DNA of 64,000 nt from assembly GCF_029277305.1 (NCBI RefSeq), contig NZ_CP119526.1; one strand, written 5' to 3'. Source of the DNA: Guptibacillus hwajinpoensis (GTDB lineage Bacteria > Bacillota > Bacilli > Bacillales > Guptibacillaceae). The position numbers and the translations under genes were made by a program. Of this stretch, positions 16,543 through 24,565 are shown in pieces. A model generated the notes under the pieces. That model made no database searches, was not told where the DNA came from, and saw only the letters and a list, made by a program, of their open reading frames with translations. The stretch's first letter is position 1. The number at the start of each line of letters is the position of its first letter.

Positions 16543-17172
16543 ATGAGCATCTTTTTTAGTTACATATTATTGGGTTTGTCTTTGTCAGCACCGATGGGAC
16601 CGATTAACGCTGCGCAGCTAGACCGAGGAATTCGATTTGGATTTATGAATGCCTGGTTGGTCGGATTTGGAGCTATGGTAGCTGATGGCATATTTATGTT
16701 GATGATTTACTTTGGAATTTCACACGTTATCGATACAGCATTTATGAGGAGTTTTTTATGGTTGTTTGGGTGTTTTGTTCTTACGTATACCGGTATTGAA
16801 AGTATTAAAAATGCTGCATCATTGGTAGAAGTACGGAAGGGGGAACGGAAAGAAACAAATCGTAAATCATTTCGGACCGGCTTTTTAATGGCTATTTCAA
16901 ACCCACTCAATATTCTTTTTTGGCTTGGGATTTATGGTTCGATTCTAGCTAAAACGTCGACTTCTTATGGGACCTCTCAGCTATTTGTATATAGTTTAGG
17001 CATCTTTATTGGAATTACTGTTTGGGATCTTACGATGGCTGGAGTAGCAACAGGTGCTAGAAAGTGGATGAGCCCTAAAGTTCTCAGTAGGATTTCGATT
17101 CTTTCTGGTGTGATCTTAATTGGGTTTGGGGTGTACTTTGGTCGTGAAGCAATTCGTTTGTTAATTGGATAG
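16543..17172 (+). CDS. LysE/RhtB family amino-acid exporter (YcgF-like)
   Basis: A 209-aa inner-membrane protein with about six hydrophobic segments and the LysE signature near the N-terminus (GLSLSAPMGPINAAQLDRGI). The second conserved stretch, MAISNPLNILFWLG, is also present. LysE proteins export amino acids or derivatives by proton exchange. ATG at 16543 with AAAGGTGG upstream is preferred to the longer frame from 16468, which has no ribosome binding site and adds a non-conserved N-terminus. The order exporter, YcgG-type protein, amino-acid permease matches ycgF-ycgG-ycgH of B. subtilis, so all three may handle one amino-acid-like compound. Confidence 0.88.
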   Translation: MSIFFSYILLGLSLSAPMGPINAAQLDRGIRFGFMNAWLVGFGAMVADGIFMLMIYFGISHVIDTAFMRSFLWLFGCFVLTYTGIESIKNAASLVEVRKGERKETNRKSFRTGFLMAISNPLNILFWLGIYGSILAKTSTSYGTSQLFVYSLGIFIGITVWDLTMAGVATGARKWMSPKVLSRISILSGVILIGFGVYFGREAIRLLIG

Positions 17173-17188
17173 ACAGACACCTATTGTT

Positions 17189-17230
17189 GTCCCTCCTAAT
17201 AGGATAACGCGTGTAGCTTTAAGGAGGGAC
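17189..17230 (+). promoter_or_regulatory. Hairpin that would bury the ribosome binding site of the YcgG-like gene
   Basis: GTCCCTCCT (17189-17197) is the exact complement of AGGAGGGAC (17222-17230), which contains the Shine-Dalgarno sequence of the next gene. The 24-nt loop has no T run behind it, so it is not a terminator. It may control translation. Confidence 0.5.
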
Positions 17231-17235
17231 CATGT

Positions 17236-17994
17236 ATGGATTTATTTACAAAAAGCTGGTTTGAACAACATGGAGATTGTCTTGAGGATTGGCAAAGATC
17301 TACGTATAAGGATTTTGTAAACATGATGGGTGATGAGGAGAATCCATATCCTTGTATACCAGGGATGCAGGGGTTTATAAGTGACACTTTACGCTTTGGA
17401 TACGCGGGTAGTCCAACTGATCAAGGTTCACATAAACAATTAGCGAAGCTGCTTAAACAATATGGGAAAGTATCACGTGATACAGGGAAGTATGCTTCGC
17501 TGGTTGTTTTTTTCGATTCCAGGGAGATGGTTAAAGAAGAAGCGACGATCGATGAGTACCAGAATCAGTTCTGGACGATTTTAAATCAAGTTCACAAATT
17601 GGATGAACAAGAGTGGCCTGAGCATATACCGAAAGAACCACATCACCATGAGTGGGAGTTCTGCTTTGATGGGGAACCTTATTTTGCTTTTTGTGCGACT
17701 CCTGCTCATGTTATTCGTAAAAGCAGACAGTTTCCAACATTCCTTATCGCTTTTCAACCGAGATGGGTTTTCGATGAGATTAATGCGTCAACAACATTTG
17801 GCCAAAAGTTGAAGCGTGCCATCAGAAAACGTCTCGTCGCATACGACGGTGTTGACCCACACCCGGCACTTAAGTGGTACGGTCAACAAGACAATTATGA
17901 ATGGGAGCAGTACTTTTTGCATGATAATGACTCCTCACTTTCCAAATGTCCTTTTACAGCTATGATGAATAAGTTTAAAAAGCTCCAACCTTAA
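17236..17994 (+). CDS. YqcI/YcgG family protein, possible heme-dependent N-hydroxylase
   Basis: A 252-aa soluble protein with the family hallmarks PYPCIPG near residue 35, HHHEWEFCFDGEPYF with a His cluster near 135, and the C-terminal HPALKWYGQQDNYEWEQYFL. The YqcI/YcgG family (PF08892) includes the enzyme GntA, a heme-dependent N-hydroxylase of an arginine-derived substrate in guanitoxin synthesis; the activity of the Bacillus members is not settled. AAGGAGG 8 nt upstream supports ATG at 17236. Neighbours are a LysE exporter, an amino-acid permease and an arginine-deiminase-fold hydrolase, all fitting an arginine-like substrate. The hydroxylase role is inference from family and context. Confidence 0.85.
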   Translation: MDLFTKSWFEQHGDCLEDWQRSTYKDFVNMMGDEENPYPCIPGMQGFISDTLRFGYAGSPTDQGSHKQLAKLLKQYGKVSRDTGKYASLVVFFDSREMVKEEATIDEYQNQFWTILNQVHKLDEQEWPEHIPKEPHHHEWEFCFDGEPYFAFCATPAHVIRKSRQFPTFLIAFQPRWVFDEINASTTFGQKLKRAIRKRLVAYDGVDPHPALKWYGQQDNYEWEQYFLHDNDSSLSKCPFTAMMNKFKKLQP

Positions 17995-19298
17995 GCTGAC
18001 TTTCTTTTAAGCTTGATATACGTTGCACAAGCAATTAAAGTAATAAGCCCAATACTGACAAAAAAACCAGGCCGACTAACTTTATCAAATAGGGTTCCGC
18101 TGATAGCGAATAAAATGAGGATGAATGCTGTTATAATTTTCATGTGATCTAGTGAAGAACTTGCCATTAATTTACGATATGACAAAAGGATGAAAATCCA
18201 ATTGTATAACAGCATGAGTCCAGCTGCTGTTGTAGTATACTCAAATATCTTCTCAGGAAGCAATAGTGCAATCCCGATAGAGAGTACAACAACAGAAGAA
18301 GTCATGATAAAAGCAGGTAGGGGAACCTTTCTGCTTTTTTGTGCGAAAACGTGTGGCGCATCTCCTTCATCTGCTAGTGTTACTAACATCGTTGTAACGG
18401 CATAAAGAGAGGCAACCATTGTGGAAAACCCAGCGATTATTAAGATGGAATTGAATACATGGGGAATCCATGGAATATCGTATTGAGTTAAAGCCGTTAA
18501 AAAAGGACTTTCGTTTGGATCAATTTTTGTAGCTTTTACAAGCTTTAGAACGAGAAAGAACGATAAAAGATAAAGCACAGTTAGGATTACTAGCATGATT
18601 TTCCCAGACTTCGGTGCGTCCTTTGGATCTTTTAATTCCTGTGCCATCAGCCCCATTACTTCCACGCCACCAAAAGCATAGAACGCATAAAGAAGCGCAA
18701 CCCAAAGCCCGATCCCGCCATTAGGAAAGAACGTTAGAGACGATGATGTGGAGGATGGGGCCTTGGTTGGATCAATCCAACCAAATAACGCAGCTCCCGC
18801 TATGAGTATGAACATAATAATAGCTGCTACTTTCATCATTCCAAACAAGTTTTCCATTCGCTCAACGAGTTTTACGCCGATTAGAATAATTAATAGCCCA
18901 AGTGCAGCAAAAAAGGCTGCTGAAATCCATATCGGGAGCTTTGGAAACCAGAACTGTACAAATATAGCTAGTGCTGTTAACTGACTACCCATGATTAGCA
19001 TCTCAGAGGACCAGTAGATCCAACCATTGCTAAAACCTGCCCAATTTCCGAAAGCTTGTTTAGCGTATGTTCGGAAAGATCCTTTTTCGGGGTGATGAGC
19101 GGTTAAGTTAGCTAGAGCTTCATATACAAACCATGTGCCAGTTGCTGCAGCTAAATAGGCAATCAGTACAGCGAAACCAGCTTTTTGAATAGCGATACTC
19201 GAACCAAGAAAGTACCCAGTTCCAATAATGCATCCAACACCAATGAATGACATTTGCCACCAGGATAATTTATTGTCTTTTGGAGGTTTACAAGTCAT
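17991..19298 (-). CDS. APC-family amino-acid permease (YcgH-like)
   Basis: A 435-aa membrane protein with about 12 hydrophobic helices and the APC opening WWQMSFIGVGCIIGTGYFLG, the unwound helix-1 motif that binds the substrate's amino and carboxyl groups. FYAFGGVEVMGLMAQELKDP is the conserved helix-6 region. It should import an amino acid by proton coupling. It converges on the YcgG-like gene, overlapping its 3' end by 4 bp with no terminator between, and is divergent from the hydrolase gene at 19426. ATG at 19298 has GGGAGA upstream. Confidence 0.88.
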   Translation of the reverse strand: MTCKPPKDNKLSWWQMSFIGVGCIIGTGYFLGSSIAIQKAGFAVLIAYLAAATGTWFVYEALANLTAHHPEKGSFRTYAKQAFGNWAGFSNGWIYWSSEMLIMGSQLTALAIFVQFWFPKLPIWISAAFFAALGLLIILIGVKLVERMENLFGMMKVAAIIMFILIAGAALFGWIDPTKAPSSTSSSLTFFPNGGIGLWVALLYAFYAFGGVEVMGLMAQELKDPKDAPKSGKIMLVILTVLYLLSFFLVLKLVKATKIDPNESPFLTALTQYDIPWIPHVFNSILIIAGFSTMVASLYAVTTMLVTLADEGDAPHVFAQKSRKVPLPAFIMTSSVVVLSIGIALLLPEKIFEYTTTAAGLMLLYNWIFILLSYRKLMASSSLDHMKIITAFILILFAISGTLFDKVSRPGFFVSIGLITLIACATYIKLKRKSA

Positions 19299-19425
19299 AG
19301 CGATCTCTCCCTTTTGTTTAGTTTGAGAAGTTCATACATTGTTTATGTGCTTTAATAGCGAAGAATCATTTTAGGCTACAAAGGAAACAGTAAGGAGAGA
19401 TCACATTGTAAAGGAGTTATGAGTG

Positions 19426-20370
19426 ATGAATATCCATCCGAGCTGTTGGAACGAATCTGATGAATTAAAAACGGTTGTGGTTTGTTCCCCGTCTTTGCTT
19501 GACGTTCCTGACCAACAAACGGCGACAGACTTGCAGTGGGAAAAAGCGGTAAAACAAAAGAAGGCTCGTCGTAATCATGAAGATATGGTTAGAGCAATGG
19601 AGGAAGCGGGAGTTACAGTCATTGATTACTCTGTCCATTTGTCTCAAGAGGATTTGAAATTTAATGAGCAATTAATTAATCGGATTTTCGTTCGTGACCT
19701 CGCCTGTGTGTTTGGTGAGACGATGCTACCAGGTGCGGCTGGTACATCCATGAGACGACCAGAATATTTTCAATCTCATCGATTATTTCAACAGTGGTTT
19801 AATGAAGAAACCTTCCATATTCGTGCTAATAATAAGTTAAAAGCGTTAGAGTATGGTGATGTGATGGTATTGAATAAAAACGCGATATTCATCAATGCAG
19901 GTATTCGGACAAGCATCGAAAGTATTGAAGCGTTACAGGGTGACCTATTTAAAGCGGGTTTCTCTGAAATTGGCATTATCGATTTGCCTCGTCGTCCAGA
20001 TACGATGCACCTTGATATGAATTGTAATGTGGTAGGAAAGGACTTGTTTCTTGGGAAAAGCTATATAAGTTATCTTCCTGTACAAGTGCGAACAGAAAAA
20101 ACATTTCATTATCAAATGGCCGGTGACTTCTTAAAGCGACACGGTTTCGATGTGGAGTGGACATCTCACATTACGCACACCGTTGCCGATATTAATTTCT
20201 TGAATATTGATCCAGAAACACTGCTCATTAGTACGAAAGCAAATAAAAGTATTTTTAAAGAACATCCGAAGTTAAAGCATAAAAAGTTGGTGGAAGTAGA
20301 TGTGGATGAATTAGAAAACGGGGGTGGTGGAATTCGGTGTATGACACTACCACTGGAGCGAATACAGTAG
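19426..20370 (+). CDS. Arginine-deiminase-fold hydrolase (DDAH/amidinotransferase family)
   Basis: A 314-aa soluble enzyme of the guanidino-group modifying superfamily. The signatures are NRIFVRDLACVFGETML (substrate-binding region), MHLDMNCNVV (catalytic His) and the C-terminal ENGGGGIRCMTLPLERI with the nucleophilic Cys. Members hydrolyse arginine, methylated arginines or related compounds, or transfer amidino groups; the exact substrate cannot be read from the sequence. ATG at 19426 follows AAGGAG (19411-19416) by 9 nt; GTG at 19423 is possible. It is divergent from the permease and near the YcgG-like putative hydroxylase, so it may work on an N-hydroxy- or N-methyl-arginine-like compound. 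Confidence 0.85.
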   Translation: MNIHPSCWNESDELKTVVVCSPSLLDVPDQQTATDLQWEKAVKQKKARRNHEDMVRAMEEAGVTVIDYSVHLSQEDLKFNEQLINRIFVRDLACVFGETMLPGAAGTSMRRPEYFQSHRLFQQWFNEETFHIRANNKLKALEYGDVMVLNKNAIFINAGIRTSIESIEALQGDLFKAGFSEIGIIDLPRRPDTMHLDMNCNVVGKDLFLGKSYISYLPVQVRTEKTFHYQMAGDFLKRHGFDVEWTSHITHTVADINFLNIDPETLLISTKANKSIFKEHPKLKHKKLVEVDVDELENGGGGIRCMTLPLERIQ

Positions 20371-20396
20371 GAGAATATAACCTTAATGTTCACTAG

Positions 20397-20440
20397 AAAC
20401 AGTCCGGTCAATCCTTATGGGATATTCGGACTGTTTTTGT
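20397..20440 (+). terminator. Terminator after the hydrolase gene
   Basis: AAACAGTCCG (20397-20406) pairs with CGGACTGTTT (20427-20436), with an inner ATCC/GGAT stem and a T run. Confidence 0.85.
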
Positions 20441-20466
20441 TTTGTCGGAGTCCTTTTGTTGACTCA

Positions 20467-20485
20467 TATACCTTATGGGGGTATA
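20467..20485 (+). promoter_or_regulatory. CsoR operator
   Basis: TATACCTTATGGGGGTATA is a near-palindrome (TATACC-N7-GGTATA) with the G tract typical of Cu(I)-sensor CsoR operators. It lies 35 bp before the csoR start, so the operon is most likely repressed by CsoR and induced by copper. Confidence 0.8.
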
Positions 20486-20519
20486 TTAAAGGTGACTCAA
20501 TGAGAAGGAGATGATTGGT

Positions 20520-20840
20520 ATGAAAGATGAATTGAACATGTCATTACAACCAGAAAAACGTCCCTCTGAGCCGAGAACAGAAGAAGAGAAACAGCAACTT
20601 CAAAACCGTTTAAAACGAATTGAAGGTCAAATACGAGGGATTCAAAAGATGGTCAGCGATGATCGTTATTGTGTTGATATTCTTATTCAACTTTCTGCTA
20701 TTCAAGCGGCCTTAAAAAAGGTGGGTTATACACTCCTAGAAAGACATACGAAGACATGTGTTTCAAGTTCAATTAAAGATGGTGATGGAGACCATCATAT
20801 AGAGGAACTTATGAAGGTCATCCAACAATTCTCTAAATAA
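20520..20840 (+). CDS. csoR: Copper-sensing transcriptional repressor CsoR
   Basis: A 106-aa all-helical metal sensor. The core QLQNRLKRIEGQIRGIQKMV is followed by the Cu(I) ligands: Cys in DRYCVDIL, then His and Cys in LLERHTKTCV, the C-H-C set of CsoR rather than the patterns of FrmR or RcnR. It releases DNA when Cu(I) binds. ATG at 20520 lies 9 nt after AAGGAG; the ATG at 20511 directly abuts that site and is unlikely. First gene of csoR-copA-copZ, behind its own operator. Confidence 0.93.
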   Translation: MKDELNMSLQPEKRPSEPRTEEEKQQLQNRLKRIEGQIRGIQKMVSDDRYCVDILIQLSAIQAALKKVGYTLLERHTKTCVSSSIKDGDGDHHIEELMKVIQQFSK

Positions 20841-20853
20841 GAAGGTGAGATCT

Positions 20854-23262
20854 TTGGAGGCAAAGAAGCAATTATCTCTTGATGTGACAGGTATGACATG
20901 TGCATCGTGTTCATCAAGAATTGAGAAAGTGTTAAACAAAATGGATGGAGTAGAGGCTAACGTCAACCTTACAATGGAAAAGGCGAGCATTACGTTCGAT
21001 GAAGAGAAGGTTAAGGCAGAAGACATTGTAGGCAAAATTGAAAAGCTGGGGTATGGTGTTCCTAAAGAGAAAGTAGAACTTGATATTTACGGAATGACTT
21101 GTGCCGCTTGTTCAACGAGAATTGAGAAAGTCTTAAACCGGACGAAAGGTGTCGACACAGCTTTTATTAATCTAACAACTGAGTCAGGTGTAGTGGAATA
21201 CATGTCTGGTGCCATTACGCTAGATGAGATTTTGCAAAAAGTTAAGAAGTTAGGATATGAAGCTGAAGTTAAAAAGGATCGAGAGGAGCAAAAGTCGCAT
21301 AAGGAAGAAGAAATTAAAAAGAAGAAGCTGCGCTTACTTATGTCAGCCATTCTTTCATTGCCATTGCTCTACACGATGCTTGCGCATCTTCCTTTTGAAA
21401 CAGCTCTTCCTGTGCCAGGATTACTCATGACACCATGGTTCCAATTTCTCTTAGCTACACCAGTTCAATTTTATATTGGAGCTTCATTTTACTCGGGCGC
21501 GTATCGAGCACTGGCGAATAAAAGTGCGAATATGGATGTTCTAGTCGCACTCGGTACATCAGCAGCTTATTTCTATAGTGTGGTAGAAGGAATTAGAGGA
21601 TATCTTTCTCCTACTTATAATCCATCTCTATATTTCGAAACAAGTGCGATTCTCATCACGCTTATTCTAGTAGGAAAGTTGTTTGAAGACCTTGCGAAAG
21701 GCAGAACGACACAGGCGATCACTAAGCTTCTAAGTTTACAGGCAAAAGAAGCGAGTGTTATTAGAGGTGGTAAAGAGGTAAAAGTTCCGATTGATCAGGT
21801 TCAAGTTGGCGATGTAATTGTTGTGCGACCAGGCGAGAGGATTCCTGTCGATGGCATTGTTGAAAGAGGAGCTTCATCAGTCGATGAGTCAATGATTACA
21901 GGGGAATCCATTCCGATCGAAAAAAGCGTAGGCGCAGTAGTTATAGGTTCTACGCTGAATGAGAACGGAACTTTAACAATGAAAGCAGAGAAAGTTGGAA
22001 AAGACACAGCGCTTGCTGGAATCATTAAAATCGTTGAGGAGGCGCAAGGATCAAAAGCGCCTATTCAAAGGATGGCAGATGTTATTTCAGGTATTTTTGT
22101 ACCGATTGTAGTTGGTATAGCGGGCGTAACGTTTCTAGTCTGGTATTTCGTCGTTGATCCTTATTACCTTCCTCAGGCGCTAGAGGCAGCTATCGCCGTC
22201 TTAGTTATTGCTTGCCCATGTGCACTTGGTCTTGCAACACCTACGTCGATCATGGTTGGTACAGGGAAAGGTGCTGAACATGGTATTCTTTTTAAAGGTG
22301 GGGAGTTCTTAGAAAGTACTCATCAAATTGATGCCATTCTCCTAGACAAAACGGGAACGATTACAAAGGGTAAGCCTGAGGTTACGGATTTTCATGCGTT
22401 TCAGCTTGACGAAAAAGATGTATTAGAGAACTTGATAGCAGCAGAAAAAGCTTCTGAACATCCTCTTGCTCGTTCCATCGTTCAATACGGAGTCGAACGA
22501 GAAGTAGAGGTGAAAGAAGCTGAACAATTTGAAGCAATACCAGGACATGGTATTGTAGCTAATGTTAACGGAAAGCAGATCTTTGTTGGTACAAGAAAGC
22601 TAATGGAGCGGGAACAGCTTGGCTTTTCAATGCATGAGGATCAAATGGTTCAATACGAAACAAATGGTAAGACAGCAATGTTTATTGCCTTCGATGGTGA
22701 AGTGCAAGGGATCATTGCTGTAGCAGATACGGTTAAAGAGACGTCTAAAAACGCTATTAACGAATTAAAGTCGCTTGGGATAGATGTATATATGATTACA
22801 GGCGATAACAAAAGAACGGCTGAAGCCATTGCAAGCGAGGTTGAGCTTAGTGGTGTGTTTGCTGAAGTTCTTCCAGAGGAAAAAGCAAATAAAGTGAAAG
22901 AATTACAGAAACAAGGAAAGCGGGTCGCCATGGTCGGAGATGGTATTAATGACGCACCGGCACTGGCTACAGCGGATATTGGAATGGCGATCGGTACTGG
23001 TACAGATGTAGCGATTGAGACAGCAGACGTTACGCTTGTAGGAGGAGATCTTGAACACATTCCAAAAGCAATCCAGTTAAGCCGCAAAACGATGCGGAAT
23101 ATTCGTCAGAATTTATTCTGGGCATTGTTCTATAATTCAATTGGGATTCCAATCGCAGCAATCGGTCTACTAGCTCCGTGGGTAGCTGGTGCGGCTATGG
23201 CGTTTAGCTCTGTTTCTGTTGTGACAAATTCACTTAGGCTAAAAAGGATAAAACTTTACTAA
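20854..23262 (+). CDS. copA: Copper-exporting P1B-type ATPase CopA
   Basis: An 802-aa membrane pump that exports Cu(I). It has two N-terminal metal-binding domains (GMTCASCSSRIEK and GMTCAACSTRIEK), eight membrane helices with the CPC motif in VIACPCALGLATP, actuator TGES, phosphorylation site DKTGTITKG, the P1B-specific HP in SEHPLARSI, and hinge GDGINDAPAL. The final helices carry YNSIGIPIAA and MAFSSVSVV, as in copper ATPases. TTG at 20854 is chosen because GAAGGTGAG (20841-20849) lies just upstream; GTG at 20845 overlaps that site. It follows csoR by 13 bp and precedes copZ by 19 bp. Confidence 0.96.
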   Translation: MEAKKQLSLDVTGMTCASCSSRIEKVLNKMDGVEANVNLTMEKASITFDEEKVKAEDIVGKIEKLGYGVPKEKVELDIYGMTCAACSTRIEKVLNRTKGVDTAFINLTTESGVVEYMSGAITLDEILQKVKKLGYEAEVKKDREEQKSHKEEEIKKKKLRLLMSAILSLPLLYTMLAHLPFETALPVPGLLMTPWFQFLLATPVQFYIGASFYSGAYRALANKSANMDVLVALGTSAAYFYSVVEGIRGYLSPTYNPSLYFETSAILITLILVGKLFEDLAKGRTTQAITKLLSLQAKEASVIRGGKEVKVPIDQVQVGDVIVVRPGERIPVDGIVERGASSVDESMITGESIPIEKSVGAVVIGSTLNENGTLTMKAEKVGKDTALAGIIKIVEEAQGSKAPIQRMADVISGIFVPIVVGIAGVTFLVWYFVVDPYYLPQALEAAIAVLVIACPCALGLATPTSIMVGTGKGAEHGILFKGGEFLESTHQIDAILLDKTGTITKGKPEVTDFHAFQLDEKDVLENLIAAEKASEHPLARSIVQYGVEREVEVKEAEQFEAIPGHGIVANVNGKQIFVGTRKLMEREQLGFSMHEDQMVQYETNGKTAMFIAFDGEVQGIIAVADTVKETSKNAINELKSLGIDVYMITGDNKRTAEAIASEVELSGVFAEVLPEEKANKVKELQKQGKRVAMVGDGINDAPALATADIGMAIGTGTDVAIETADVTLVGGDLEHIPKAIQLSRKTMRNIRQNLFWALFYNSIGIPIAAIGLLAPWVAGAAMAFSSVSVVTNSLRLKRIKLY

Positions 23263-23281
23263 CTTTTGAAAGGGGATTACT

Positions 23282-23488
23282 ATGGAACAAACAACTTTGA
23301 AAATTGATGGTATGACTTGTGGCCACTGTAAATCTGCAGTGACAACAGCATTGAAAGAGCTTGAAGGTGTTTCAGGCGTTGAAGTGAATCTAGAAGAAGG
23401 AACTGCAACTGTTTCCTACGACGATTCAAGTGTATCCGTATCGGCTATGAATGAAGCTGTAGAAGAACAAGGTTACGATATTAAATAA
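23282..23488 (+). CDS. copZ: Copper chaperone CopZ
   Basis: A 68-aa HMA-domain protein. GMTCGHCKSAV holds the Cu(I)-binding CxxC. It carries cytoplasmic Cu(I) to CopA and to CsoR. AAAGGGG precedes the ATG, and the gene is the last in the copper operon. Confidence 0.95.
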   Translation: MEQTTLKIDGMTCGHCKSAVTTALKELEGVSGVEVNLEEGTATVSYDDSSVSVSAMNEAVEEQGYDIK

Positions 23489-23489
23489 A

Positions 23490-23631
23490 GGCTATGTTAG
23501 CTCAAATTGTTGATTTCTCGATTTTTGGCTCATTCGAGTGAAACCTCAGTTTCACTCGCCTTTCAGCTCTGCTGAAAGGTCACCACAGGGCGTAAATGAG
23601 CCAAAAATCAACACTGTTCATTAGCATAGCC
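23490..23631. repeat. Compound palindromic element after copZ
   Basis: The 142-bp segment begins GGCTATGTTAGC and ends TTAGCATAGCC. Nested inside are TTTTTGGCTCAT / ATGAGCCAAAAA and two tight hairpins: CGAGTGAAAC/GTTTCACTCG (about 23537-23561) and CCTTTCAGC/GCTGAAAGG (about 23562-23583). It differs from the GGCTCTTTTC family and appears once here. No coding content. Confidence 0.65.
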
Positions 23632-23643
23632 TAAATAAAAGAT

Positions 23644-23681
23644 AAGCGAGAGGCAGGAGGTTCCCTGTCTCTCGCTTTTTT
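23644..23681 (+). terminator. Terminator of the copper operon
   Basis: AAGCGAGAGGCAGG (23644-23657) pairs with CCTGTCTCTCGCTT (one G-T pair), followed by six Ts. Confidence 0.88.
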
Positions 23682-23741
23682 AGATTCATAATATCCCACT
23701 TTTCTTAATATAATGCGCTGATGGGACGAGGGGGGTACCAC

Positions 23742-24461
23742 ATGTTACTTTCTATCTTAATCAAGATTTTTATTATTGGTTTTGGTGGGTTATTGCTAGG
23801 AGCCGTGTTAGGAAAGTGGGCTTATACCTATTATCAACATCATTTAGAAGCACTCTACTTGTTTTGTGGAGGCATGCTAATCGGTGTTATTGGGTTTGAG
23901 CTAGTACCGGAAAGTATTCAATTATTTAATTTCTGGTCACTTCTCGCTGGCTTTTCCCTTTCTTTCATTCTATTTAACTATATGGAAAGTGCTTTTCATT
24001 CAATGTTTAAGCATAAAAGTTACCTCTCTCTCATCGCATTCGTTTTCGCTATTCTTGCTCATAACGTTCCCGTTGGTATTGCACTTGGAATGAGCGGAAG
24101 CAATGAAGCGTTTGGGATGGCGCTATTACTGGCTCTTTTTATTCATCATTTACCAGAGGGAATCGCGTTATATATTCTCACTCGAATAAGCACATTAAAC
24201 GAGATGGTTGTTGTGCTAGCAGCTTGTATTGTTTCACTAGTCCTATCATTCTCAGCTGGAATAGGCATGTATACTGCTCCAACAAAGGATTGGAATGGTA
24301 TTTTCATGGGTATTGCAATTGGCTCCCTATGTTATGTGGCTTTTCATGAAATGATTGGTAAAGTGCTGGGAAGAATAGTAAAGAGAGAGCTGTTTTTCTT
24401 TGTTACTCTGGGAATACTTGTACTGTATCTTTATCTTCAGCTATCTCATGAATTTCTTTGA
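23742..24461 (+). CDS. ZIP-family metal transporter
   Basis: A 239-aa membrane protein with about eight helices and the two ZIP metal-site helices: AHNVPVGIALGMSG (helix 4) and HHLPEGIALYIL (helix 5). A further HE pair, FHEMIG, occurs near residue 205. ZIP proteins bring zinc or other divalent ions into the cytoplasm. GAGGGGGG 7 nt upstream supports ATG at 23742; the frame extends back to 23721 without a good site. It precedes a Zn/Cd export ATPase, suggesting a small metal-homeostasis group, although the ATPase has its own promoter. Confidence 0.85.
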   Translation: MLLSILIKIFIIGFGGLLLGAVLGKWAYTYYQHHLEALYLFCGGMLIGVIGFELVPESIQLFNFWSLLAGFSLSFILFNYMESAFHSMFKHKSYLSLIAFVFAILAHNVPVGIALGMSGSNEAFGMALLLALFIHHLPEGIALYILTRISTLNEMVVVLAACIVSLVLSFSAGIGMYTAPTKDWNGIFMGIAIGSLCYVAFHEMIGKVLGRIVKRELFFFVTLGILVLYLYLQLSHEFL

Positions 24462-24499
24462 CATTACAAAAAGGATTCAGTAGAATTGAACTTAAGTCA

Positions 24500-24531
24500 A
24501 TATGAACACATGCTCATATATTGAATATAAT
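24500..24531 (+). promoter_or_regulatory. ArsR/SmtB-type operator and -10 of the metal ATPase gene
   Basis: ATATGA (24500-24505) and TCATAT (24514-24519) form the inverted repeat ATATGA-N8-TCATAT characteristic of CzrA/CadC/SmtB operators. TATAAT follows at 24526-24531, so the operator covers the -35 position. The cognate repressor gene is not in this window. Confidence 0.7.
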
Positions 24532-24565
24532 AATTGAAACCTTTCAGGAAGGGAGGCTTACATCT

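Noticed and set aside
17189..17230. Terminator for the LysE gene
   Set aside because: No T run follows the stem, and the right arm is the next gene's ribosome binding site.
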